Shown here piece after piece: positions 45,516 to 54,860 of a stretch of 64,000 nucleotides of DNA. How positions within the stretch are numbered: position 1 is the first letter of the stretch; each line of letters starts with the position of its first letter. The notes beneath the pieces were generated by a model. That model saw only the letters and a program-made list of their open reading frames with translations, had not been told where the DNA came from and did no database searches. This stretch comes from Sphingobium sp. CECT 9361 (GTDB taxonomy: Bacteria; Pseudomonadota; Alphaproteobacteria; Sphingomonadales; Sphingomonadaceae): assembly GCF_918741285.1 (NCBI RefSeq), contig NZ_CAKKNC010000004.1:186001-250000 (forward strand), written 5' to 3'. The translations under genes and the position numbers were made by a program.

Positions 45516-46596
45516 AGACGCCCCACCGCCGGAGAACGCGGCGCCGCAGTGGCGCCCCGCCGCCAAGCGCCCGATACGGATCGTCGCCACGGTGGCGCTG
45601 GCGCTTGCCGGCGTCCTGCTCGTTCTTGCCGCCTGGGGCCTGCCGCCATTTGCGGGGCGATATGAGGCGACCGACAATGCCTATGTGCGCGGCCGGGTTA
45701 CGGTCATCGCCCCGCAGGTAAGCGGCTATGTCCTGCAGGTGCTGGTGCACGACTATGACGTCGTAAAGCCCGGCCAGATATTGGTGCGGATCGATGACCG
45801 CGTCTACCGCGCCCGCGTCGAGCAGGCGCGCGCCAATCTCTCGGCAGCCGAGGCCGCGCTCGCCAATTCTACCCAGGCCCGGGCATCCCGATCCGCCGGT
45901 CTGCAGGGTCAGGTAGCGGGCGTCGAAGGCGCACGCGCACAGCTCGCCAGGGCGCGGGCCGACATGGCGCGCGCCACGGATCTTGCCCGTGACGGCTCGA
46001 TCTCAATGCGCGAACGGGACCAAACGCTCGCCGCGCTCGCCCAGGCACAGGCACAACTGCGCCAGGCGCTGGCCGGAACCGAGATCGGCCGCCAGGATAT
46101 ACGAACGGTCGAAGTCGGCCGTGGCGGCCTGGAAGCGCAGGTCGAAGCCGCGCGCGCGCAGGTGCACGCCGCCGAAATCGATCTCGAGCACACCGTGATC
46201 CGCGCGCCGGAAGGCGGCGTTCTCGGCGAAGTCGGCATCCGGGTGGGCTCCTACGTCACCAACGGATCGCAGCTGCTCGCGATCGTGCCGCCGGATCGCT
46301 GGATCCTCGCCAACTTCAAGGAAACCCAGACGGGGCGGATTCGCCCCGGTCAGTCGGCCAGCGTAACGGTCGATGCCCTGAACGGTGCTCGGCTGGCGGG
46401 CCGTGTCGAGCGCCTGTCGCCAGCGGCCGGATCGGAGTTCGCGGTCCTCAAGCCGGACAATGCGACGGGCAATTTCGTGAAGATTCCGCAGCGGATCGGC
46501 GTGCGGATCGCAGTCGATCCCGGCGCGGCGGAAGCGAAGAACCTGCGTCCGGGCATGTCGGTGGAGGTCCGGATCGACACGAGCGCCCGGCCATGA
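45502..46596 (+). CDS. HlyD/EmrA-family membrane-fusion protein
   Basis: 364 residues. One N-terminal membrane helix (residues 26-48), then a biotinyl-lipoyl half (ATDNAYVRGRVTVIAPQVSG YVL broken by the hairpin at 100-200), an alpha-helical hairpin rich in Ala/Gln/Arg (ARVEQARANLSAAEAALANS), the second lipoyl half (IRAPEGGVLGEVGIRVGSYV) and a beta barrel. It links the MFS pump to the outer-membrane channel across the periplasm. It overlaps the MFS gene by 14 bases and the NodT gene by four. Confidence 0.92.
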   Translation: MTATEDAPPPENAAPQWRPAAKRPIRIVATVALALAGVLLVLAAWGLPPFAGRYEATDNAYVRGRVTVIAPQVSGYVLQVLVHDYDVVKPGQILVRIDDRVYRARVEQARANLSAAEAALANSTQARASRSAGLQGQVAGVEGARAQLARARADMARATDLARDGSISMRERDQTLAALAQAQAQLRQALAGTEIGRQDIRTVEVGRGGLEAQVEAARAQVHAAEIDLEHTVIRAPEGGVLGEVGIRVGSYVTNGSQLLAIVPPDRWILANFKETQTGRIRPGQSASVTVDALNGARLAGRVERLSPAAGSEFAVLKPDNATGNFVKIPQRIGVRIAVDPGAAEAKNLRPGMSVEVRIDTSARP

Positions 46597-47963
46597 CGGG
46601 GCGGCTCGCTGCTGGCAGCCTTGCCCTCCTGCTGTCGGCCTGCGCCGGCCCCCGACCGGCGATACCGCCCGCAGCCGAGGTGGCGCCGCCGCCCCAGTGG
46701 CGCGATGCCGGAGCCGGATCGGACGTCGCCTTAGACGCGCACTGGTGGCGTAGCTTTGGCGATGCCACGCTGGACGGCCTCGTCGAAGCGGCGCTTACGC
46801 ACAATGCGGATATCGCAATTGCCGCCGCGCGCGTTGAAGAAGCGCGTGCGCAGTTTGCCGCCGCACGCGGTGCCCGGATGCCGCAGGTCCAAGCCGTCGG
46901 CACGGGCGGTCGCACCCGCAGCGTCGACGCGTTCGGGATCGATGTCGAGCAATGGGCGGGGCAGGGCGAAGTGCAGGCGTCGTTCGACCTCGACCTGTTC
47001 GGTCGTCTGCGCAGCAGCGCCGCCGCCGCCAAAGCGCAGCTTCTGGCCAGCGACGATAGCCGCGCAACCGTCCGGCTCGCCGTCGCTGCAGGGGTAGTCA
47101 GCGGCTATGTCCAACTCCGCACATTCGATGAACGACAGGCGATCCTGCACCGCACCCTCGATGCGCGCGCGGGCACGCTGAAGCTCATCCGGCGCCGCGC
47201 CGAAGCGGGATATGGCTCGCAGCTCGACCTGGCGCAGGCCGAAGCGGAGTATCAGGCGGCGGCCCAAGTCCTCCCGACGGTCGACCTTGCGATCGCTAAG
47301 CTGGAGAACGGCCTCAGCATCCTGCTCGATCGCGCGCCGGGCCCCATCGCGCGCGGATCGGCGATCACGGCGCTGACCATCCCCACGATCCCGACACAGC
47401 TGCCGGCGCGGGTACTTCGACAGCGTCCCGATATTGCCGCGGCCGAGCAGCAGATCGTCGCCGCAGACCGCGCGCTGGACGCAGCACGGGCCGCGTTCCT
47501 GCCCGACATCAAGCTGGCGGCATCCGGCGGCTTCGTCGCTTCCTCGCTGCTCCCGGACGATCCGCTTTCGATCTTCTCGCTGGGCGGGAGCATCCTGGCG
47601 CCGATCTTCAACGGCGGGAGGATACGCGCCCAGGCCGATGGCGCGACCGCGCGCCGCGACCAGGCAGCCTTCGCGTATCGGAAGGCTGCGCTGACCGCAT
47701 TCCGCGAAGTTGAAGACGGGATGGCGTCGGTCGAACGGTACGGAGAGCAGGAGGCAGTGCTGACGCGCCAGCAGGCCGCGCTCCTCCGGGTCCAACAGCT
47801 TGCGTCGCGCCGCTATCGCGAGGGCTATTCTCCCTATCTCGAACAGCTCGACGCCGAGCGCAGCCTCTTGTCTTCCCAGCTGTCACTCGTGCAGGCGCGC
47901 GGCGACCGCCTGCTCGCATCGACCGCTCTCTTTCAGGCATTTGGGGGCGGTTGGCAGCCTTGA
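46593..47963 (+). CDS. NodT-family outer-membrane efflux lipoprotein
   Basis: 456 residues. The lipoprotein signal ends LLLSACAG (Cys17). The two-repeat TolC fold has ALTHNADIAIAAARVEEARAQ, RPDIAAAEQQIVAADRAL and GGSILAPIFNGGRIRAQADGA, the last being the family's IxxPIFxGGR motif. It forms the outer-membrane exit of the pump with the two preceding genes. ATG overlaps the HlyD stop (ATGA), so the three are one transcript. Confidence 0.93.
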   Translation: MTGRLAAGSLALLLSACAGPRPAIPPAAEVAPPPQWRDAGAGSDVALDAHWWRSFGDATLDGLVEAALTHNADIAIAAARVEEARAQFAAARGARMPQVQAVGTGGRTRSVDAFGIDVEQWAGQGEVQASFDLDLFGRLRSSAAAAKAQLLASDDSRATVRLAVAAGVVSGYVQLRTFDERQAILHRTLDARAGTLKLIRRRAEAGYGSQLDLAQAEAEYQAAAQVLPTVDLAIAKLENGLSILLDRAPGPIARGSAITALTIPTIPTQLPARVLRQRPDIAAAEQQIVAADRALDAARAAFLPDIKLAASGGFVASSLLPDDPLSIFSLGGSILAPIFNGGRIRAQADGATARRDQAAFAYRKAALTAFREVEDGMASVERYGEQEAVLTRQQAALLRVQQLASRRYREGYSPYLEQLDAERSLLSSQLSLVQARGDRLLASTALFQAFGGGWQP

Positions 47964-47984
47964 GAACAGGGGGAGGAATGATCC

Positions 47985-48548
47985 GTGGCGCAAATAATCT
48001 TGCTTTTCGTTTTCATAGCGCTGGTCGTCTCCGGTTCACTGGCTTTGAAGCGGTGCAGCGAGGAATCTTCGCCAGAACCCACAGAAGTGCGTGGCGATCC
48101 GTCCGTCATCGTTGCGCTGACCGATGGCTCGACAATGGTTGCTCCCCGTGGCACCGTGGGACGCGACCTTGTAGACTGGCTTGCCCGACGCGAACCGGGG
48201 CAGAAGGCCTTCGAACTTGGCGGTCAGGAATTTGTCGGACGAACCGCTGAACTTACAACCGAGTCACGCGGGCGCATCCCGCATCTCATCGCGATGCTCC
48301 GTGCCAACCCCGACGTCAAAGTCGTCATCGTCGGCCATACCGACCCGTCGGGTGACGAAGCGGCCGATCGCGCACTTTCTCAGGCGCGGGCAGACGTTGT
48401 GCTGAACATGCTTCGCGATGGTCGCATTTCGTCGAACAGGCTGAGCACCGAAGCACGTGCCGCGTCGGACCCGATCGTATCGAATAACAACCCGGTCAAT
48501 CGCCAGCGCAACCAGCGTGTAAGTCTCATCCTAAGCCGGTCGGAATAA
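47985..48548 (+). CDS. OmpA-family protein
   Basis: 187 residues from a GTG start. An N-terminal helix or uncleaved signal (IILLFVFIALVVSGSLAL) with a Cys soon after, then a linker and a C-terminal OmpA/MotB domain: VIVGHTDPSGDEAADRALSQARADVV followed by RNQRVSLIL, with Asp and Arg that contact diaminopimelate in peptidoglycan. It lies 21 bases past the NodT gene and probably belongs to that operon, tying the pump to the cell wall or acting independently. The domain lacks the long N-terminal barrel of true OmpA. Confidence 0.85.
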   Translation: MAQIILLFVFIALVVSGSLALKRCSEESSPEPTEVRGDPSVIVALTDGSTMVAPRGTVGRDLVDWLARREPGQKAFELGGQEFVGRTAELTTESRGRIPHLIAMLRANPDVKVVIVGHTDPSGDEAADRALSQARADVVLNMLRDGRISSNRLSTEARAASDPIVSNNNPVNRQRNQRVSLILSRSE

Positions 48549-48649
48549 TGCTATTTCCGCGCAGTCGACCACGCGAGGCCGCCGCGAAGTGGAGGAATCA
48601 GCCCGCTTAATAACGGTCGCGTTGGGGCAATGTCGGTAGATCCACTGCA

Positions 48650-48724
48650 CTAACGATCACTCACCTCCGGACCGCGATGAAAGAGTCTTTAGACATGCAG
48701 CGCGACGAATGGCTCGGCGTAGCC
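48650..48724 (+). promoter_or_regulatory. duplicated intergenic element, copy 2 (upstream of 3-hydroxybutyrate dehydrogenase)
   Basis: Aligns with 43706-43777 with one single-base indel; shared blocks include CTAAC..TCACTC, TCCGG, GTCT, ATGCAGCGCG/GTGCAGCGCG and CTCGGCG.AGCC. It is 71 bases or more before the ATG at 48795. Confidence 0.5.
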
Positions 48725-48794
48725 CGAAGCGCTCGGACCCCTTGGGTTCCCGCCTCGGTCAGAGAATCTGGTGCCAGACACAATGGAGGCTCGA

Positions 48795-49577
48795 ATGGAG
48801 TTGAGAAACAAAACCGCGATCGTCACGGGTGCCGCCAGCGGGATCGGCAAGGAGATCGCACGCGAGTTCATCCGTCAGGGTGCAAGAGTAGCCGTAGCCG
48901 ATCTCAACATTGACGCTGCACGTGCAACTGCCGACGCACTCGATGCCAGCGGCGGCGCAAGCTTCGCCGTGGAGATGGACGTAGCGGACGAGATCGCGGT
49001 CGATGCCGGCGTACGCGCGGTATGCGACCGGTTCGGCGGAATCGACATCCTCGTTTCCAACGCAGGTATCCAGATCGTCTCGCCCGTCGACCAGTTCGCT
49101 TTCGCAGACTGGAAGAAGATGCTTGCGATCCATCTGGACGGCGCGTTCCTCACCACCCGCGCTTGCCTGCAGCGGATGTATGCACAGCAGCGGGGCGGCT
49201 CGATCATATACATCGGCTCGGCGCACTCCAAAGAAGCGTCCAAGCTTAAGGCGCCCTACGTTGCGGCCAAACACGGGCTGCTCGGCCTCGCGAAGGTCGT
49301 CGCGAAGGAAGGTGCCGACCACGGCGTTCGCGCCAATGTCGTCTGCCCGGGCTTTGTGCGGACGCCGCTGGTCGAAAAGCAAATCCCGCAGCAAGCGAAA
49401 GAACTCGGCATCACCGAAGACCAGGTGATCCGCGACATCATGCTCAAGGAGACCGTCGACGGGCAGTTCACGACGCTCGATGACGTCGCGCGGTGTGCGG
49501 CTTTTCTCGCGGCCTTTCCTTCAAACGCACTCACCGGTCAGTCGATCGTGGTCAGCCACGGCTGGGCGATGCAATAG
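48795..49577 (+). CDS. D-3-hydroxybutyrate dehydrogenase
   Basis: 260 residues. A classical SDR. NAD-binding TGAASGIG at 11-18, SNAG at 88-91, catalytic Ser142, Tyr155 and Lys159. The substrate-binding set of 3-hydroxybutyrate dehydrogenases is present: Gln94, His144, Lys152 and Gln196. It converts 3-hydroxybutyrate and acetoacetate. Followed by a patatin-like lipase and an acetoacetate decarboxylase, which points to poly-3-hydroxybutyrate or ketone-body breakdown to acetone. ATG at 48795 is chosen by the GGAGG five bases upstream; an upstream ATG at 48771 is less likely. Confidence 0.93.
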   Translation: MELRNKTAIVTGAASGIGKEIAREFIRQGARVAVADLNIDAARATADALDASGGASFAVEMDVADEIAVDAGVRAVCDRFGGIDILVSNAGIQIVSPVDQFAFADWKKMLAIHLDGAFLTTRACLQRMYAQQRGGSIIYIGSAHSKEASKLKAPYVAAKHGLLGLAKVVAKEGADHGVRANVVCPGFVRTPLVEKQIPQQAKELGITEDQVIRDIMLKETVDGQFTTLDDVARCAAFLAAFPSNALTGQSIVVSHGWAMQ

Positions 49578-49593
49578 CCAAGGGGGCGATCCA

Positions 49594-50775
49594 ATGAATG
49601 TCGCATTGAAATCTGAACCATTTGGGCGGGCCGGGCGCGTGCAGCAACCAGCCCCCTTCGATTGCGTCGCGCTTGTTTTGCAAGGGGGCGGTGCCCTTGG
49701 CGCCTATCAAGCCGGCGTGTACGAAGCGTTGGCCGAAGCGTCGCTGCACCCGAACTGGGTCGCGGGCATTTCGATCGGCGCGATCAACGCGGCGCTGATC
49801 GCTGGGAACGCGCCGGAGGTGCGCGTCGAGAAGTTGCGTGCCTTCTGGAAGACCGTGACCGCCGATCCCTGGTCGGAGTGGGTCGGCACGCCCAGCCAAT
49901 TCGGCGGAGACCTTGTCCGCCACTGGGCAAACCAGTGGCATGCCGCCGACGCTGTATTGCGCGGTGCCGAAGGCTTTTTTGCGCCGCGGCGGGTCCCCGC
50001 CTATTTCGCGCCCACGGGCACACTCGACGCGATCAGCTTCTACGATACTTCGTCGCTCAAGACGACGCTCGAGCGGCTGGTCGATTTCGACAGGATCAAT
50101 TCGGGCGAAATGCGCTTCAGCGTCGGCGCGGTGAACGTGGCGACGGGCAACCTGATCTATTTCGACAACCGGACGCACACGATCCGGCCCGAGCACATCA
50201 TGGCCAGCGGCGCGCTCCCGCCTGCCTTTGCCCCGGTCGAGATCGAAGGCGAATATTATTGGGATGGCGGCGTGGTCTCGAACACGCCGCTCCAATGGGT
50301 CGTCGATGGCGCAGAGCGTGAGGATACGCTCGCCTTCCAGGTCGATTTGTGGAGCGCGCGCGGCGCCATCCCCCGCACCATGCCCGAAGTGATGACCCGC
50401 CAGAAGGAAATCCAGTATTCCAGCCGCACGCGCGCAAGATCCGATCAGTTCAGAAAGGAGCAACAGCTCCGCAGCGCCTTGACCGAACTCATTTCGAAAC
50501 TGCCCGATCATCTGCGCGACACGCCCGAATATGCGCTGCTGGCGCCGGAATCCGACCGCAAGGTCTACAACATCATCCAGCTCATCTATCAGGCGCATCG
50601 CACCGAGGGAGATTCCAAGGACTTCGAATTTTCGGCGCGCAGCATGGAAGACCATTGGGCTGCGGGACTTTCGGACACGATCCGGACGCTGCGCCATCCC
50701 GAAGTGCTTCAGCGGCCGACCAGCGCCGATGGCGTCTTCACCTTCGACATCGCCGCCGATGGGAGGCTTTCATGA
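49594..50775 (+). CDS. patatin-like phospholipase (DUF3734 type)
   Basis: 393 residues. The hydrolase core has the oxyanion loop [16 protein letters not shown], the nucleophile Ser in GISIGAINA (GxSxG) and the dyad Asp in [12 protein letters not shown]. The C-terminal extension (about 290-393) is DUF3734, with [17 protein letters not shown] and [10 protein letters not shown]. It likely releases fatty acyl or hydroxyacyl groups from lipids or polymer granules. It starts at ATG 49594 (AAGGGGG upstream), 16 bases after the dehydrogenase. The frame open to 49480 inside the dehydrogenase is not used. Confidence 0.92.
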   Translation: MNVALKSEPFGRAGRVQQPAPFDCVALVLQGGGALGAYQAGVYEALAEASLHPNWVAGISIGAINAALIAGNAPEVRVEKLRAFWKTVTADPWSEWVGTPSQFGGDLVRHWANQWHAADAVLRGAEGFFAPRRVPAYFAPTGTLDAISFYDTSSLKTTLERLVDFDRINSGEMRFSVGAVNVATGNLIYFDNRTHTIRPEHIMASGALPPAFAPVEIEGEYYWDGGVVSNTPLQWVVDGAEREDTLAFQVDLWSARGAIPRTMPEVMTRQKEIQYSSRTRARSDQFRKEQQLRSALTELISKLPDHLRDTPEYALLAPESDRKVYNIIQLIYQAHRTEGDSKDFEFSARSMEDHWAAGLSDTIRTLRHPEVLQRPTSADGVFTFDIAADGRLS

Positions 50776-51512
50776 ACATTTCCGACGTTCGCAAGCGCGC
50801 GTTCGCGATGCCACTTACACAACCCGCTTACCCGCCGGGGCCGTATCGGTTCTGCGACCGCGAGTTTCTGATCCTCACCTACCGCACCGATCCCGATAAA
50901 CTGCGCGCCATCGTTCCCGAACCGCTCGAAGTGACGTCAGACTTGGTGAAATTCGAGTTCATCCGCATGCCGGACTCGACCGGCTTCGGCAATTACACGG
51001 AAGCCGGCCAGGTCATCCCCGTGCGCTTCCGGGGCGTGAACGGGAATTACACGCTCAATATGTTCCTGAACGACCACCCGCCGATCGCGGGCGGGCGGGA
51101 GATATGGGGTTTTCCCAAGAAGCTCGCCGGCCCCAGCCTCCAGACCGAAACCGACACGCTGGTCGGCACGCTGGACTACGGCCCGGTCCGCGTCGCGACA
51201 GGGACCATGGGCTACAAGTACAAGGAGGGGGACGCGGAAGCGACGTTGCGCTCGCTAGCCGCGCCCAACTTCCTTCTGAAGATCATTCCGCACGTGGACG
51301 GAACAGCGCGCATCTGCGAGCTCGTCGAGTATCATTTGGAGGACGTTCATTTGAAGGGGGTCTGGACGGGCCCCGGGGCCTTGTCGCTGGTCCCCCATGC
51401 GCTGGCCCCGGTGGCTGATCTGCCGATACGCGAACTCGTGTCGACGACCCATTTCGTTGCCGACCTCACGCTCGGACTCGGCAAGGTCGTATACGACTAT
51501 CTCGACGCGTAG
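50772..51512 (+). CDS. adc: acetoacetate decarboxylase
   Basis: 246 residues. Converts acetoacetate to acetone and CO2 through a Schiff base. The catalytic Lys116 with its neighbour Lys117 lies in [10 protein letters not shown], as in clostridial Adc. [19 protein letters not shown] and [20 protein letters not shown] are the other family blocks. Overlaps the patatin gene by four bases (ATGA). In this operon it disposes of acetoacetate formed by the dehydrogenase; the pathway is inferred. Confidence 0.95.
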   Translation: MNISDVRKRAFAMPLTQPAYPPGPYRFCDREFLILTYRTDPDKLRAIVPEPLEVTSDLVKFEFIRMPDSTGFGNYTEAGQVIPVRFRGVNGNYTLNMFLNDHPPIAGGREIWGFPKKLAGPSLQTETDTLVGTLDYGPVRVATGTMGYKYKEGDAEATLRSLAAPNFLLKIIPHVDGTARICELVEYHLEDVHLKGVWTGPGALSLVPHALAPVADLPIRELVSTTHFVADLTLGLGKVVYDYLDA

Positions 51513-51862
51513 GTGTCCGCTAGCCCGGGCCTTGGTCAAGGGAACGACAGCCAGACTGAGCCCATCGTCCGGAAACGCGCTTTCGAGCAACAGCCTAAGG
51601 GCTTTCTATGCGCGAGCCGAGCGTTGCCCGCGCATTAGCGTTCGCCTGCCATTGTTCGGGAACGAGAGGGCCCGATATCAGGGCAGACTGCGTATCGTCG
51701 ATATGGCCTTACGGCACCCTGCGGCTTCGCACGATATACGCGCGGCCACCCGTTGGGCCGGGGGCTGCAGACACACGGTGTCAAAATAGCCAGCCCCCCT
51801 GACGGTTCTTATGCCGCCTGCCTCCCCCCCTGCGGCGCTGGGGCGACCGGAAGCCCTGGCTT
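51513..51862. other. 350-base gap between convergent operons
   Basis: No coding sequence I can support. The composition is like that of neighbouring genes, with short frames of unlikely codon make-up. A degenerate remnant of a gene cannot be excluded in the stretch around 51530-51630. No hairpin with a T-tract was found; the last 30 bases are C-rich. Confidence 0.5.
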
Positions 51863-52549
51863 CTACCGGGCGGGGTCGTCCAGCTCCGCAGCGTGCCACG
51901 GATAGGGCGAGACTGCACCGGGCGTCTTGCCCTCCAGATCGGCAGCGAAGGCGTGATTCACGTCCCGGTGATGCGCTTCGTCGGCGCGCACCACCAGCAC
52001 CACGTCGCGCAGCGTGGCGCTGTCGGGCAGGCCCCAATAGCGGCGGGCGATCTCCGGTGCGGGCACGTTGGCGCTGCGCCCCGCATCGATTTCGGCGAGA
52101 TAGTGGGTGTAGCTGATCACCGCTTCTTCCTCGAAATAGCCGACCAGCCGGTGCGCAGTCTTCGGGCTGATCAGGTAGAGGGCAAAGAAGCCAAGATAGA
52201 AGAACCACTGCACGATCAGCACGATGAGCCGCTCGAACAGCGTCGGCTTGCACACCTCCAGGAAAGTCATGAGGTGCATGCGCTCGTTCTCGGCCTCTTC
52301 CATGAGGATGCGAATCCAGCCCCGATCGGACTTCATCTGCCGCAGGCATCGTAGATGGGTGAGTGTGGCACCGACCATGCCGGGCACCGCCGCCGCCGTT
52401 TCCAGCACGATGGCGCGATGGCCATAGCGTTTGGCAAAGAAAGTGTCGGCGAAGAACCGCAGCAGCCTCGTCACGCCCAGCGCGAAGCGATCGGAAGCGC
52501 CATGGGGCGGGTGATGGATGGAAAGATCAATTTCGGGGGCATGGCTCAT
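51863..52549 (-). CDS. aox: alternative oxidase (di-iron ubiquinol oxidase)
   Basis: 228 residues. All motifs are present: [11 protein letters not shown] (Glu50), [11 protein letters not shown] (Glu89, His92), [15 protein letters not shown] (Glu140-142 region) and [12 protein letters not shown] (Glu191, His194), giving the two iron-binding Glu/His sets of alternative oxidases. The enzyme oxidises ubiquinol with O2 without proton pumping and is known mainly from plants, fungi and some Alphaproteobacteria such as Novosphingobium. The ATG at 52549 follows GGAGTGAAATC. The frame upstream is open but not homologous. It lies next to a LysR regulator, but the gap of 470 bases makes a link uncertain. 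Confidence 0.95.
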   Translation of the reverse strand: MSHAPEIDLSIHHPPHGASDRFALGVTRLLRFFADTFFAKRYGHRAIVLETAAAVPGMVGATLTHLRCLRQMKSDRGWIRILMEEAENERMHLMTFLEVCKPTLFERLIVLIVQWFFYLGFFALYLISPKTAHRLVGYFEEEAVISYTHYLAEIDAGRSANVPAPEIARRYWGLPDSATLRDVVLVVRADEAHHRDVNHAFAADLEGKTPGAVSPYPWHAAELDDPAR

Positions 52550-53019
52550 GATTTCACTCCTGATGGCCTGTAAAGTCTGGGGCGGCACGCGGACAAGCGA
52601 GTGACCGGAAACCGCCGGGATAGGTTCCACTGGCTGGGTGAGCGCGGGGTGTCGGGTCGCGCGACAATCTTGATGTCGCATTGGCCGCCCCCGGCACCTC
52701 CAATCTAATCGCTGAACGCGGCGGATGTACCTGCGTCGAACGCTTCGGCGGTGTGAGCGCAGGTGATGCGCGTACGAGGCTTACCGTAAGCCGCGAGCAT
52801 CGCCGAACGTACGCTAAACCGGCTCCATAGGATCGCAGGCGAGATGTTGGGCAAAGCGGGGATGCCGATGCCTGACATGGCCGCACGCCGGTGAACGACC
52901 GCTTCTCTATCGCGGCTTTGGTCCAAAGGCGTAGGCCGTTCTTGACCGTCGCGGGCCATGCCGACATGTGCGCTGGCCAGTATCTCGTCGCGGGAGAAGT
53001 CGCCGCGAGCGGCCACCGC
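52550..53019. other. 470-base gap upstream of the alternative oxidase gene
   Basis: This must hold the oxidase promoter. On the minus strand a 103-residue frame runs from 53016 to 52705 directly after the LysR stop. It includes SGIGIPALPNISPAI, which vaguely resembles the tail of a LysR effector domain, but the rest has poor coding features. I would not call it a gene; a decayed gene or chance are both possible. No hairpin or known box was found. Confidence 0.5.
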
Positions 53020-53916
53020 TCAGTTGATCAATGTGTTCGCGCGAAGTCGATCGGCAGCGAAGTCCACGAAAGCCCGAACCTTCGCCGATGCACGCCGACC
53101 TTCAGGGTGGATGATATGAATCGGCAGCGGTTCAGGTTCATGGTCGGACAGAACCGTCAACAGGTCGCCGGCGAGCAACGCTGGGCCGATCTGGTAGGAT
53201 AGCGGTCGGGCCAAACCCCAGCCCTGCATCGCTGCGGCGACAACGCCTTCATAGGTGCTGCAATACAGCCGAGGGCTGACCGTAACGGCAGTCTTTTCGT
53301 CCTTGTCGAACCGCCAATCGAGCGCAGAGAAGGCGCTCGTCGCCGCGATGATCCGATGGTTCGCCAGATCTGTCGGGCTTCTCGGCATTCCATGCGCTTC
53401 GAAATAGGCGGGAGAGCCACAGACAACACGCCGTACCGTGCCGACACGAACGGCTGCGAAGCTGGAATCGGGGAGGTGGCCGATACGGATTGCGATATCT
53501 ATGCCTTCGTCCACGATGTTGGTGACCCGGTCGAGAAACAAAGCGCGCGCGGTGACGGCGGGGTAAAGATCAAGAAACGCCATGAGAATCGGCAGGATGT
53601 AGATCTCGCCAAACACAACAGAGGCCGTGATACTCAGCATACCCGTCGGGGTGGCGTAGCTGCCGGCAGCGGCGGCCTCCGCTTCGCTGATTTCGGCAAG
53701 AATTCTACGGCAATCCTCAAAATAGCGACCGCCGGCTTCCGTGAGTTTGACCGAACGTGTCGTACGGATCAACAGCCGCGTGCCGATGAGGTCCTCCAGG
53801 GACGCAACGGCCCGGGTGACGGCCGGCGGACTCATGTGAAGCTGGCGCGCAGCTTCGGCAAAGCTCCCCGTTTCAGCAACTTTCGCAAAAACCTGCATTG
53901 CCTGCAATCGTGCCAT
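53020..53916 (-). CDS. LysR-family transcriptional regulator
   Basis: 298 residues. N-terminal winged helix (MQVFAKVAETGSFAEAARQL, SPPAVTRAVASLEDLIGTRL, IRTTRSVKLTEAGG), then a long coiled linker helix and the periplasmic-binding-like effector half. It belongs to the group that starts MARLQAMQVF (related to AaeR/DmlR-like). The ATG at 53916 is chosen; the frame is open to 53988. An ATTCC-N7-GGAAT operator sits six bases upstream of the ATG, so autorepression is likely. It is divergent from the PNPOx-family gene. Confidence 0.93.
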   Translation of the reverse strand: MARLQAMQVFAKVAETGSFAEAARQLHMSPPAVTRAVASLEDLIGTRLLIRTTRSVKLTEAGGRYFEDCRRILAEISEAEAAAAGSYATPTGMLSITASVVFGEIYILPILMAFLDLYPAVTARALFLDRVTNIVDEGIDIAIRIGHLPDSSFAAVRVGTVRRVVCGSPAYFEAHGMPRSPTDLANHRIIAATSAFSALDWRFDKDEKTAVTVSPRLYCSTYEGVVAAAMQGWGLARPLSYQIGPALLAGDLLTVLSDHEPEPLPIHIIHPEGRRASAKVRAFVDFAADRLRANTLIN

Positions 53917-53921
53917 CGCGC

Positions 53922-53946
53922 ATTCCCAATTTCGGAATAATCTATT
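53922..53946. promoter_or_regulatory. LysR-type operator, copy 1 (ATTCC-N7-GGAATAATCTATT)
   Basis: ATTCC at 53922-53926 and GGAAT at 53934-53938 form an inverted repeat with a 7-base spacer (T-N11-A register), continued by AATCTATT. It lies between the LysR gene and its divergent partner. The same sequence recurs at 54740-54764. Confidence 0.72.
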
Positions 53947-54060
53947 GCTCATTACAACGATTGTTCCGGGCATGAAAGCAGGCAACACATTAAGGCAACG
54001 CTCGCTCAGGGTTCGAGAGGCACCGTGGGCGATTGCGAGACCCTATAGAAGGCTTGTGCC

Positions 54061-54657
54061 ATGCCTGACCCCACCCGTCCGATCGATGTCGCGTTTACCC
54101 CGGCCGTACAGCGCGTTCAGGAGAAAAAAGGCTCCCGCGATGCCTGCGAAAGGCTTGAGATGGGCAACATCGTCGATGAAAGGCTTGCAGCCTTCATTGC
54201 TATGCGGACCAGCTTCTATCTGGCCAGTGCCAGCGCCGACGGGCAGCCTTACATCCAGCATCGCGGAGGGCCGCCTGGATTTTTGCAGGTTTTGGACGAA
54301 CGCACCTTGGGCTTTGCCGATTTTCACGGCAACAGGCAGTATATTTCGACCGGGAATTTCAGTGAAAATTCCAAGGCATTCATCTTTCTGATGGACTATG
54401 CGCACCGCCGTCGGATCAAGATCTGGGGCACCGTGCAGGTCATTGACGACGATCCGGCTCTGACTTCGACGGTCCTGCCCAAAGGCTACCGCGCCCGCGC
54501 CGAACAAGTGATACTTTTCACCCTGACCGCCTGGGACGCGAATTGTCCACAGCACATCCCGCAAATGCTGGCCGCTGAAGATGTGTGCGCCGCCCTGGCG
54601 GACCGAGATGCGCGTATTGCCGAACTAGAAGCGGAACTAGCGCGTTATCAAAGCTAG
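54061..54657 (+). CDS. pyridoxamine 5'-phosphate oxidase-family (FMN-binding split barrel) protein
   Basis: 198 residues. The FMN split-barrel core has YLASASADGQPYIQHRGGPP, TLGFADFHGNRQYISTGNF and RIKIWGTVQVID, as in the PNPOx-like flavin-dependent reductases of general-stress and detoxification genes. No PLP-specific residues are evident, so it is not pdxH. Divergent from LysR across 144 bases that contain the shared operator. It is probably a flavin reductase or stress protein; the substrate is unknown. Confidence 0.88.
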   Translation: MPDPTRPIDVAFTPAVQRVQEKKGSRDACERLEMGNIVDERLAAFIAMRTSFYLASASADGQPYIQHRGGPPGFLQVLDERTLGFADFHGNRQYISTGNFSENSKAFIFLMDYAHRRRIKIWGTVQVIDDDPALTSTVLPKGYRARAEQVILFTLTAWDANCPQHIPQMLAAEDVCAALADRDARIAELEAELARYQS

Positions 54658-54739
54658 CGCATGTTGTGACGCCCTTCACAAGGCTCGCAATCGACGCGCC
54701 CGAGATACAAGAAGGGCGGACCAAAATCGAGGCACCGTT

Positions 54740-54764
54740 ATTCCATTTTTTGGAATAATCTGTT
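54740..54764. promoter_or_regulatory. LysR-type operator, copy 2 (ATTCC-N7-GGAATAATCTGTT)
   Basis: ATTCC at 54740-54744, seven bases, GGAAT at 54752-54756, then AATCTGTT. It is identical in layout to the copy before the LysR gene and lies about 100 bases before the AhpD-like gene, which would then be in the same regulon. Confidence 0.72.
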
Positions 54765-54860
54765 CTCAAATTTCAATATTCCTATGATCCAAAGATGCGA
54801 TGATAACCAATGTGCGGGCGGGCTTGGTGCCGATAGCCTGCGATAATCAGGAGACTCTTC

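Noticed and set aside
51513..51862. Possible transposase remnant in the gap after adc
   Set aside because: No inverted repeat, no target duplication and no recognisable transposase motif.
52705..53016. 103-residue minus-strand frame after the LysR stop
   Set aside because: One short stretch recalls a LysR tail, but the rest shows no coding signal and there is no ribosome-binding site; listed only as a note on the gap.
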